The notes under the pieces were generated by a model, which saw nothing but the letters and a program-made list of their open reading frames with translations, did not search any database and was not told the origin of the DNA. 59,846 nucleotides of DNA, taken from Nemertoderma westbladi. Lineage: Eukaryota > Xenacoelomorpha > Nemertodermatida > Nemertodermatidae. A program made the position numbers and the translations under genes. This document shows, one piece after another, positions 48,930-58,845 of this stretch. The stretch spans positions 1 to 59,846 of the forward strand of contig JAUCBJ010007575.1 of NCBI GenBank assembly GCA_032718475.1, given 5' to 3'. Each line of letters opens with the position of its first letter. The stretch's first letter is position 1.

Positions 48930-50430
48930 ATCAGTTTTCAAGTTTGGCGGCATTTGTACAGTTTGTATGTCTGTTCGTTTGTCGAAAAACAATATGACAC
49001 CTTACAAAGCTAAAATCACGGTAATTTCTGTTTTCTTGGACTCAGACTTCATTTACGGTATCAGTTTTGATGTTTGGCAGCATTTGTAACGTTTGTATGT
49101 CTGTCCGTTCGTCAGTCGATCTGTCTGTCAAAATACAATATGACATCATACAAAGCTAAAATCCCGGGAATATCTGTTTTCTTGGACTCTAACTTCATTT
49201 ACTGTATCAGTTTTCATGTTTGGCAGCAATTGAACAGTTTGTATGTCTGTCCGTTTGTCAGTCAATGTGTCTGTCAAAATACAATATGACACCATACAAA
49301 GCTAAAATCCCGGGAATGTCTGTTTTCTTGGACTCTGACTTCATTTACTGTATCAGTTTTCATGTTTGGCAGCAATTGAACAGTTTGTATGTCTGTCCGT
49401 TTGTCAGTCAATGTGTCTGTCAAAATACAATATGACACCATACAAAGCTAAAATCCCGGGAATGTCTGTTTTCTTGGACTCTGACTTCATTTACTGTATC
49501 AGTTTTCATGTTTGGCAGCAATTGAACAGTTTATCATGTCTGTCCGTTTGTCAGTCAATCTGTCTGTCAAAATACAATATAACACCATACAAAGCTAAAA
49601 TATCGGGAATGTCTGTTTTCTTGGACTCTGAATTCATTTACTGTATCAGTTGTCATGTTTGGCAGTATTGTACAGTTTGTATGTCTGTCCGTTTGTCAGT
49701 CAATCTGTCTGTCAAAATACAATATGACACCATACAAAGCTAACATCCCGGGAATGTCTGTTTTCTTGGACTCTGACTTCATTTAGTGTATCAGATTTCA
49801 TGTTTGGCAGCAATTGAACAGTTTGTTTGTCTGTCCGTTTATCAGTCGATCTGTCTATCAAAATACAATATGACACCCTGCAAATTCTAAAATCCTGTGA
49901 ATGTCTGTTTTCTTGGACTCTGACTTCATTTACGGTATCAGTTTCCATGTTTGGCAGCAATTTTACAGTTTGTAAGTCTGTCCGTTTGTCTGTCAATCTG
50001 TCTGTCAAAATACAATATGACACCATACAGAGCTAACATCCCGGGAATGTCTGTTTTCTTGGACTCTGACTTCATTTAGTGTATCAGATTTCATGTTTGG
50101 CAGCAATTGAACAGTTTGTTTGTCTGTCCGTTTATCAGTCGATCTGTCTGTCAAAATACAATATGACACCCTGCAAATTCTAAAATCCCGTCAATGTCAG
50201 TTTTCTTGGACTCTGACTTCATTTACGTTATCAGTTTCAATGTTTGGCAGCAATTTTACAGTTTGTAAGTCTGTCCGTTTGTCTGTCAATCTGTCTGTCA
50301 AAATACAATATGACACCCTATAAAGCTTAAATCATAGGAATATCTGTTTTCGGACTCTGAATTCATTTGCGCTATCAGTTTCAATGTTTGGCAGCAATTT
50401 TACAGTTTGTACAGTCAAAATATATTTTAA
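48930..50430 (+). repeat. 146-bp satellite array C
   Basis: About ten monomers of the same family as arrays A and B. The first complete ones are spaced exactly 146 bp (starts near 49074, 49220, 49366). The block 49630-50040 matches the higher-order block in array B, supporting a shared origin. Monomers decay toward 50430, with a lone diverged one near 51150-51250. Confidence 0.92.
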
Positions 50431-50569
50431 CACACCGCAAAACAAAAAAATTCGATACGTGCTTTTTATTGTTCTCTGATTTCATTCCAATATCAATTCT
50501 CATGTTTTATGTCACCTTGACTGTTTGACTGTCAAAATATCATATATCACCCTACAAAGCAAGTTTTCT

Positions 50570-51135
50570 GGGACCGAATTGTCTGGGACCGAATTGTCCG
50601 GTACCGAATTGTTCGGGACCGAATTGTCCTAGGACCGAATTTTCTGGGACCGAATTGTCTGGGACCGAATTGTCTTGGACCGAATTGTCCGGTACCGAAT
50701 TGTCCGGGAACGAATTCTCCTAGGACCGAATTTTCTGGGACCGAATTGTCTGGGACCGAATTGTCTGGGACCGAATTGTCCGGTACCGAATTGTCCGGGA
50801 ACGAATTCTCCTAGGACCGAATTTTCTGGGACCGAATTGTCCGGTACCGAATAGTCCGTATCTTGATAGAAATATAATTCGGACCAAAAACAATTTAATA
50901 TGAAAATTGAATTACAAATATTTATATACTTAGTTAGCATAATATTAATATGTATAAATTCAAGAATAAAAACGTATTAAATCAATAGCTTAATTTAATT
51001 TAATTTGGTCCTGGAAAATTCGGTCCCATTAAATATGTATGTTATGGGACCGAATTTTCTAAGTCAGTATCCGGTCAATTAGGTCCCAAAACACTAAATT
51101 AAAGGGACCGAATTGACCGGGATTGAATTGTCCTG
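50570..51135 (+). repeat. ~15-bp GGGACCGAATTGTC minisatellite
   Basis: From 50570 to 50860, about 18 units of GGGACCGAATTGTCC or TGGGACCGAATTTTC, with CGGTACCGAATTG and CTAGGACCGAATT variants and a repeated multi-unit block (50626-50715, 50731-50830). Scattered inverted and direct units continue to 51135 around AT-rich DNA. Confidence 0.93.
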
Positions 51136-51770
51136 ATTCCATTTTCTTGGTGTCTGTCTTATTTTCGATATCATTTTTCATGTTTGGTGGCATCTCAACT
51201 GTCTGTCTGTCTTTCCGTTTGTCTGTCAATCCGTATGTTAAAAGATATTATATCGCACCACATAGTTAAAATCTTATGAGGTTTACCTGGTCTCGGATTT
51301 CATTTCCGATGTTAGCATTATTGATTGGCTGCAATGAAACTGTTTGTATGTTATGTCAGTATTGATGTTCAGACAGACAAAAAATTTCGTCCAGGAAATC
51401 CCATATAATGGCGAATATTTTAGAACAAAGTCGTCGTTGTTCTATTTTAGATTGTTGGTATGCCGTCTAACATTTTGATGGACAAACCAACATGATGGAC
51501 ATGAAAAGACAGCTAGCTAGCTAGCTACAGTATTATAACTCGAGAAATAAAAGATATGTCGTGAGGCCATTTTCACCTACCTATGACATTGTCATTAATT
51601 TAACATTAACATTTATTTGTCTAAAAAGGTTAAGCCTCTTAAGCAAAAAAAATTTGGCATAGAAACCCATAATTTCAATTCTCTTTCAATTTGTTTGAAA
51701 TATGATTGTAGAAATATTTTGTCAAATTTTTCATGAAAATCTTAAGAGACACGAACAAAGATAAAATAAA
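51136..51770. other. Non-coding, one diverged satellite monomer
   Basis: AT-rich DNA with a degenerate 146-bp monomer near 51150-51250 and a short GCTA run near 51512. No gene. Confidence 0.5.
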
Positions 51771-51779
51771 TCATACAGC

Positions 51780-52140
51780 CAGCTATAAAGTCCATCTATT
51801 ACCTGATTGCTTATGGCTGCATGTTTTATTTTACCATTTAATTTGCAGCCATAAGCCCACAGTGGGCGCAAATGCCCTTATGGCTGCAGGGTAAATTATT
51901 TCCATGCAGCCATAAGTCATTTAAAAAAAATAAAAGTTTCAGTTAAATATATAATATAACATAATTTATATAGCCAATTGTGCCAGATATATGGTTCCTC
52001 CAATTCCCTATCGGGGAATATGAAGCCATAAGGCCGGTCATTTCTTATGGCTGCATGTGACCATAAGGCCATTGTCTTATATATGATGCAGCCATAAGAC
52101 TTTACCCAATCGGGTAAAACCGGCATTATGGCTGCATGTG
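51780..52140. repeat. Cluster of CTTATGGCTGCAT inverted repeats
   Basis: About ten occurrences of CTTATGGCTGCATG or its complement ATGCAGCCATAAG in both orientations within 360 bp (for example 51809, 51846, 51875, 51904, 52036, 52089, 52126). Several alternative hairpins are possible. The same stem occurs singly at 14.3, 14.8, 15.7, 17.6 and 30.8 kb at the edge of composite repeats. Confidence 0.85.
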
Positions 52141-52287
52141 AGATACATATATATATATTACGTTAGCGGTGAGAAACAATCAAAATTCGAGTTCGATGAA
52201 GAAATAAAAAATTATAGATATTATCAGTCAAATTATATTAAATTATTAGGTTAACATTATGACAGTAAAAACGGTTTTTTTAATAAA

Positions 52288-53424
52288 CTAGAGACGGGCC
52301 TAGCGGCCCGTGAAGCAAGTCGTAGGAGACAGTACGAGTCAAGTAAAAGCTTTTTGTTCAGTCTGATAATAAATTAGTGTGAGGGTAGTCCCGGTGGTGT
52401 ACGAGAAACTTTCTAGGCAACTTCAAACTATAATTATTATGTTGTAATCATCTAATAAATTATAAAAGCTGTTGTGATTATAGAAGATAGAGAGCAGTTA
52501 GCGAAATGATTATTTTGTTATATCGGATAGAGTAGTCGGAGTCTCAGAGAGGAGTCGTGGTGTCAATTGATTAATAATAATAATAACAGCAGTCGTCATG
52601 AATTTAATACAATCGCGCACAAGAAGTGATAAGACAAATTCGTTCTTATTTTTGTAATAAATAAAACAAGTTGAGATGTTTCAATGTAAACCGCGATTAA
52701 CAATTTACACTGTTCAATGTAAACCACGATATTATTATTATAACAGATTTTTATATTTCAAACTATAATGTTAGCCTTATGGAGAATCATTATGAGGCTG
52801 AGTAAACATTCAGCCTTATAAGCATACAGCCTCCCCAGTATTAATGTTGGCACAAAGATTTCAAAATAAAACAATAATGCGATGAGAGCATAATACAATA
52901 CACTGTGTAGCCAACACACTGTTTAACTAACAGTAATTTAGCTTGCACGCCAATTAATTAACATAGCAAGGATGCATTGGGAAAAGTTATGCAGCTGAGA
53001 CTGTAATAGCCAGCTAAACCAGTTAATGTTTTGTTTGATTACTGTCTGGGTTGTAGAGTAGAGTCATAATAAAACTTGGCACACAAAGTACTTCTTTGTT
53101 AGTTGCCCTTCCTATTGAATGCATTACCAGGCCATCTCTATACATTTTTCATGAGTGCCAGCTGGTGTTTTAACATTGCGCCTATGGCAATTTTCGTGTT
53201 TTGGGGCTATTTTTCGAAATAAAACAAGTTGAGATGTTTCAATTTAAACAGCGATTTCACAAGTACCCTTAGAAATCCAATTCCATGGTCCATGCAAAAT
53301 TTCATCAAAATCGTTAGAGCCGTTTTTGCTCTAGGTCAGTAGCCAGTAGCCAGTAGCCAGTAGCCAGTAGTCAGTAGCCAGTAGCTTTTTTTTCTTACAG
53401 TAATCAAGTCTAACGACTTGCTAA
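52288..53424 (-). mobile_element. Helitron-like non-autonomous element 2
   Basis: On the minus strand the 5' end is TTAGCAAGTCGTTAGACTTG (hairpin CAAGTC-GTTA-GACTTG), then TTACTGTAAG. The 3' end carries ACGACTTGCT, the hairpin CGGGCC-GCTA-GGCCCG and the terminus TCTCTAG before TTT. The architecture is that of element 1, but the inverted motifs differ in sequence. A CAGTAGC microsatellite (53335-53385) lies just inside. The interior has CGATTTTGATGAAATTTTGC, also present in element 1. No Rep-helicase. Confidence 0.6.
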
Positions 53425-54335
53425 TAAGGTAAAAATGATCAAATTAAATAATAATGAGTCAATGCATTTCGGATTACCTCTTCAGGACTATTCAAGAATA
53501 TTCAGGAATATTACGTTATATATTATATATTTTTTTCTTGCGCTGGGCAAAAGTGTATTTCTTTATTAAGGAAAACAATAATTAAAAGCGATAAAAAGTT
53601 TATATTGTGACTGTATTTTCTTTAGCACCCAAAGGTTTGACCTGTAATAAAACTCACAGATGGGATCAATAGTTTAACTTGCGCTACCCACCCCCCCCCC
53701 CCCCCCCCCCCGGCCCAATAAATAGGTTTTGAATATTTTTTTAAAATCTCAATATTGTTTCAGTTAGTTTCAGAGTTTTCACATAAACATGCATATGGAC
53801 CGCGCTAAAAAAATGTTAAACTATAGCTATATGATAAGGTTCATTGACTTGGAACTTCCCACAAAATTGTAAATATGATTTGTGTGTACTCGATTATATT
53901 CAATGTTATTACAGGAAATACAAACCACTGTTTACAATATTGGCAAACCTACATCCGACATTATTATATTTGTGGCAAGTTCATAGAGTGACATTTAACA
54001 AATATTTACATCCAGGGCTTTCAGAAATTCAATTCCACTATTATCAATTTCAGTGATAATGTCGTTTAAATATAAATGGATTTTACGAAAATCGAAGTCA
54101 TCACGGGGACCATAAAAGGTATTGTTATGTACTATATCGAATTACTTTAAGCAATGCTCCGAAAAATGTATGTACAATGGTCCATATTTGCTCTTTAATT
54201 TTCCGGATTTTTTATCAGTCCATGTTATAGTTCCATAAGATCGTACAACTACTAGTTTTTCAGTTTTTTCTCCTGTTCTTTTGGCCACAGTTGCCCTGGC
54301 AACGCGAAATTTGATTCGATAGTTTTGAGAGAAGT
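53425..54335. other. AT-rich intergenic DNA
   Basis: Contains a poly-C run at 53691-53711 and a 70-codon open frame (53844-54056) without recognisable features. I see nothing else. Confidence 0.5.
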
Positions 54336-55617
54336 AAAAGATTAAAATGTTACAATTAATATTTAATGAAATATAATTTTCAAAAATCGTCTCAAAAAAA
54401 GTGCCAAAAGTAGGGTTAAAAATGGTGCTATAACTCGGAAACTACCCAATATTTTTGAAAATGCTTTTCACTACTAGGAAGACAATAGATGTTTAGGAAA
54501 AGTCATAAAATTTCATATTCCCAACTGCGTTTGTTTCAGAATTATAATGAAAAAACCACGGGGGGGGGGGGGGAGTGGGTCATATTGACCCCCCCCCCCC
54601 CCGGGTTTAACCCTATTAGTACCGGGCTATAAAATGCTGTACAAATACCGGGAGGGGGTCATATTGACCCCCCCCCCTCTAAAATCTACAAATATTTACG
54701 AAAACGTCTGATTTTTTGTTTGTACGTAGGTATCACTTGTCTGGATCCGACCGAAAAAAAAATTTTCGAAAAAATGTACTGGGGTGGTTATATTGCAGCA
54801 CCAAAATTATAAGTAGTGCACAATTTTCACAAAATTTGAAAGTTACATTTTCGGCTAATTATTTTTCAATACAGGTTTTCTGGGGTGCAAAAAACATTGG
54901 AAAATATTTAAAAATGATATGATTACTATAAATGGCCGTTTAGTCCTCTCTGCGTAGGAAAAAAATGAAAAAAACAAGTAACCAGCACTTTTCAGGTAGA
55001 ACACAAAATTTTTAATTCACTTATACGATGCTATAAATTCACATTTTCAGGTTTTCGATTGCGCTGATTCTAATGGAATACATTTCTAATATGCCAGATC
55101 ATTGATACTTGTATTTTTCGGCGTAATTTGGCAAATTTTGGTGCTAGCACCAAATTTCGTACCCATCACCAAAAAGTACAAGTTTGCGATGTCCAGTGCT
55201 GTTTTTATGGATTCCATCGGATTCAGGGCACCAAAACCAAAATTTGGCACCCACCGAAAAAAACAAGTTTGAAATTTCTAAATCAATTTATATGAATTCC
55301 ATCAAATTTCTAACACCAAAAAACCGGTGTGAATCAAAAATAGAGATGTTACAATTCATATTTAATGAAATGTAATTTTCAAAAAACGTCTCAAAAAAAG
55401 TGCCAAAAGTAGGGTTAAAAAATGGTGCTATAACTCGAAAAGTACCCAATATTTTTGAAAACGGTTTTCACTACTAGGAAGACAATAGATTTTTAGGAAA
55501 AGTCATAAAATTTCAGATTCCCAACTGCGTTTGTTTCAGAATTATAATAAAAAAACCACGGGGGGGGGGGGGTCATATTGACCCCCCCCCCCCCCGGGTT
55601 TAATAGGGTTAATAGGG
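54336..55617. mobile_element. piggyBac-like element copy A, split by copy B
   Basis: 54336-54606 matches the 3' ~280 bp of the copies ending at 9662 and 55608. Its final TAGGG followed by TTAA is found at 55613-55621, beyond copy B. Copy B therefore inserted into the TTAA inside A's own right end (CCCGGGTTTAATAGGG). The left part of A is missing. Confidence 0.75.
54611..55608. mobile_element. piggyBac-like element copy B (998 bp), nested
   Basis: TTAA at 54607-54610 and 55609-55612 flanks CCCTATTAGTACCGGG and CCCGGGTTTAATAGGG. It is closely related to 8096-9662 but lacks most of the palindromic 165-bp units. No transposase. Confidence 0.8.
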
Positions 55618-55621
55618 TTAA

Positions 55622-56473
55622 CGTTTTCATATCGCATTCCTGATGACATATCTACAACAATTAAACAAATGTATGTAGGTATATTTTTTATTGTCATTAT
55701 TAAGACTTTAACAAATAGTCAAAGCTGCAAAAACAATGAAACAATTAAAAAAGCAATATATATAATACATTATTATATTAATATATGTAATACATATTTA
55801 TACTGTATAATAACATAATTATATGAGTCATCATGTCATTGTACACCTGAGTGAAACCATGCTTTCCCTTTGCGGTTGAGGAAAAGTCCTTTTCCATTTT
55901 CCTATATAGCAGAAAACGTATGACCTACATATCTATGCAAGATATTGTTTGAACTATTGATTAACTGCTGTTCAGTACAGTACTGTACAGTGAATGGATT
56001 TTTAACAAATAAAGTCACACCAAAAAATTGTATTTCACCAATTTAAATAATGTGAACCCAAAAATAATTATTCAACACCAAAATAAAATTAACATTTTTG
56101 TTTGATTTATGGAAAAAATAATTTGTGTAGTTAAAGTTTCCACAAATATTTGGTGCTGGAAGGATTGTTTTGGTTGACAAGTAATCAGCTCTCACACTTA
56201 TTTCACACTAGTAACTATTGTAATAGTTATTTGATCATTTATGGCGATATTTAATTTGGGTTGTATTAATTTTGGTTATTATTATTAATTTGTATTAAAT
56301 ACAAATTTTTGAAAATTTTTCGCATAAATCTATGTCGCGATCATATACAATGCACAATTAACATAAGTAGGTTCTATTGCTACGCGCGCTGTAGTCTAAT
56401 ACTAATACGTATGCTATATTAAATGGCTAACAAATAATTACGTTACTCAATCGTAACCTTCTACAAGACGTTG
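55622..56473. other. AT-rich intergenic DNA
   Basis: No open frame, RNA gene or repeat of note. Confidence 0.5.
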
Positions 56474-58021
56474 CTATAGTTCGTAGGTCAAACTACTTGG
56501 CCTATGGCGTTGTTGCCCGTAGTTACCAGAATGTTCCCTTGCCAGTTCTAATAAACAAGGACGGCCGGTTGGTCGATTGAAATAGTGTTTTGGTTTGAAC
56601 GGTGGATGATAGTAGTCAATTCTTTTCTTTGTAGGTAGAGTAGTTATTGCCCTACATAATTCATCCCATGAGCTATAATGGTTCATGGCGCGGGCTATCA
56701 GTGGGGTTAGACCTTCTTTAGTATTAGGTAAGTCTGAGACAGCTTTAGTCCGGGAGTGAATACTCAAACGTGGGTCTGAGTTTGGGCTGTCCGATTTGTT
56801 TATATAGTTATTGGTTATTGCGTCAATGTGTTCTCCATATTCGTCCGTATTAAGTCGGGATGTCGGTTGATTGTTGTTGCTGGGTTTACTGGATTCACCA
56901 CAGAATTTTGAAAACTTTGTCCCAAAATCGGGTCCTCCCACCTCGAATTCCTCCGCTTCCACAACATAACCGGGTTTAGGAGAATGGATGTAATTGGTCG
57001 ATATGTTTTCTGAATGAATGTGATTGGTTGATATATTGTCACTAGACATTCTTTCGTTTAAAGTCTTTATCGATGGGCCAGTACAGAACCAACCGATTCT
57101 GGTTCTGCCAGCGTATGTGGTTAAAGGCAGAGGCGAACTAGGGAGTTTTTGTAAAATTTCCAGGGCCTCTGGCGCGTTCTGGCCGATTAATAATCGAACT
57201 CCAGGTCGATCGAGTTTATATCAAGGGATGTTATTACGTTTCACAAAGTCATCGTTGTCCCAGTTAAACGCAGGTGCTTGACTATCGGTAAAGTTCTTAA
57301 TCGCAACCACCTTGATGTTGTCTAATTTACATATTTCATTTATATCACCGGGGTCAGATAAAGAAATTTTGTAATAACGAGTTTGTATAACTGATTGCCA
57401 GGTTTGCATTACGCCGAGATAGATTTAATTTCATTGGTTGTCCGTCTGCCTTGCTAAATAACTCCTCTGCAAGGTCTTGATCAATGAAGGATCCAGAGCT
57501 TCCTGTATCCATTAGGGCGTTTACGATGACGCTACGGTTGTTACAGTGTAGTCGAACTTGCAAAACGGGGAATTCTCTAACACCAAGCGATTTTGGGTCC
57601 GTGGTCTTTAAAGATGTATGTCACGGTTTATATCGGCTGTTCTGGGCGTAATGGTGGCTCATACGTGATGGCTGTACAGACCACTACATTATTGCAACTT
57701 TCCTCGTCCATAGAGAACTCGTCCGTATAGAACTCCTGTTCGGTACTTCCCCTCATGTCATAAGGGGAATAATCGGTAAATTGAACCTTTATTTCCACAT
57801 GGGGGTCTATATCCTAATGATGCTATAGGTAGTGATGTTTTCCATTACACTTAACACATTTGTAGGTGTCCCGTAAATAACACTTGCTTCTATTGTGTCC
57901 GGCGCACAAGCACAGGAAACATACACTTAAAGAGGTTATAGTTTCTCTCCGTTTTTCCAAAGACATTCCAATAAAGTCTGGACACTGCGGGAGCCTATGG
58001 GACTCTTTACTACATAATAAA
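56474..58021 (-). pseudogene. Bel/Pao retrotransposon Gag-Pol remnant
   Basis: Read right to left. Zinc-binding stretches of the Bel/Pao type come first (CLCAGHNRSKC, then CVKCNGKHH; about 57930-57840). An aspartic protease with an intact VNALMDTGSSGSFID follows (57563-57354), then the post-protease segment typical of Pao elements (LLIGQNAPEALEIL and RTRIGWFCTGP; about 57200-57063) in shifted frames. A 191-codon frame (57049-56474) has a MNHYSSWDELCRAI-like stretch resembling the linker before integrase. Reverse transcriptase and RNase H are deleted, and frameshifts separate the parts. The Gag upstream is cut by the MITE at 58022-58628. Confidence 0.75.
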
Positions 58022-58628
58022 CTATGAAGCGCCGTTTACGCCAAAACTATCTGAATAAATATTATACTCAAGATGTGTCAATAAAAAATATTATACTTAA
58101 GATGTATCTAAACGTATCTCGGCCGAGTTTTCGAGTCTTTTCGAGAGTTTTTTTCGTAACGAGGCCTCCCACCGCTGATACCTCCAACCAGTTCTACATT
58201 GGCCTCAGCCATACAGCCATAGGCATAGCTGCACACGTGTAGGATAGTGAAGAGAAACGGTAGCAATAGGATGCAGGTTTATGTACTGTACTGCTGTAAT
58301 ACTGTAATTATTGCAAATACAATGCCATTTTAAATTTCCCGCCGTTAATATTTTAATACTTTCTCGGCCGAGAAAAACTCGGCCGAGAAAAACTCGGCCG
58401 AGAAAAACTCGGCCGAGAAAAACTCGGCCGAGAAAAACTCGGCCGAGGAAAAACTCGGCCGAGAAAATCTGGGCCGAGAGAAAAACTCGGCCGAGAAAAA
58501 CTCGGTAGAGAAAACTCGGCCGAGAATCTCGGCCGAGAATTTAGATACATCTTAAGTATAATATTTTTTATTGACACATCTTGAGTATAATATTTATTCA
58601 GATAGTTTTGGTGTAAACGGCGCTTCAT
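58022..58628. mobile_element. 607-bp TIR element (MITE) in the Bel/Pao Gag
   Basis: Inverted ends of about 90 bp begin ATGAAGCGCCGTTTAC and include AATAAATATTATACTCAAGA. AATAAAC is directly repeated at 58015-58021 and 58629-58635. The zinc-knuckle frame of the Gag remnant continues on the far side, so the element sits inside that motif. No coding inside. Confidence 0.85.
58373..58530 (+). repeat. CTCGGCCGAG palindromic minisatellite
   Basis: About ten units of CTCGGCCGAGAAAAA (15-16 bp) in the centre of the 607-bp MITE, each with the 10-bp palindrome CTCGGCCGAG. A lone TCTCGGCCGAG beside the left TIR arm (58109) suggests expansion from a short seed. Confidence 0.93.
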
Positions 58629-58635
58629 AATAAAC

Positions 58636-58845
58636 AGCCGGCGTTATAGGTCGCTGATGTAATTATCGGTTTAATAGTTGTTTCAGGCCTTTACCCCTTT
58701 GATCGCTGCGTTTCTGGCTATCCGAGATATTGGGTTGGGTTGGGGTCTACCAACACCAACACGGACAGCCCCGTAAAACGTTAATATAGCACTGCGTAAC
58801 GGTATACCGTAAACTCATACATGGTTAAATATCGGATATATCGGA
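58636..58845 (-). pseudogene. Residual Bel/Pao Gag 5' sequence
   Basis: On the minus strand a short frame leads into the zinc-knuckle region beyond the MITE (ending TSATYNAGC), with a stop ~25 codons upstream. It is then replaced by the 31-bp satellite. Confidence 0.4.

Noticed and set aside
57024-57281. Plus-strand 85-aa protein
   Set aside because: It is the complement of the Bel/Pao post-protease segment, which reads clearly on the minus strand.
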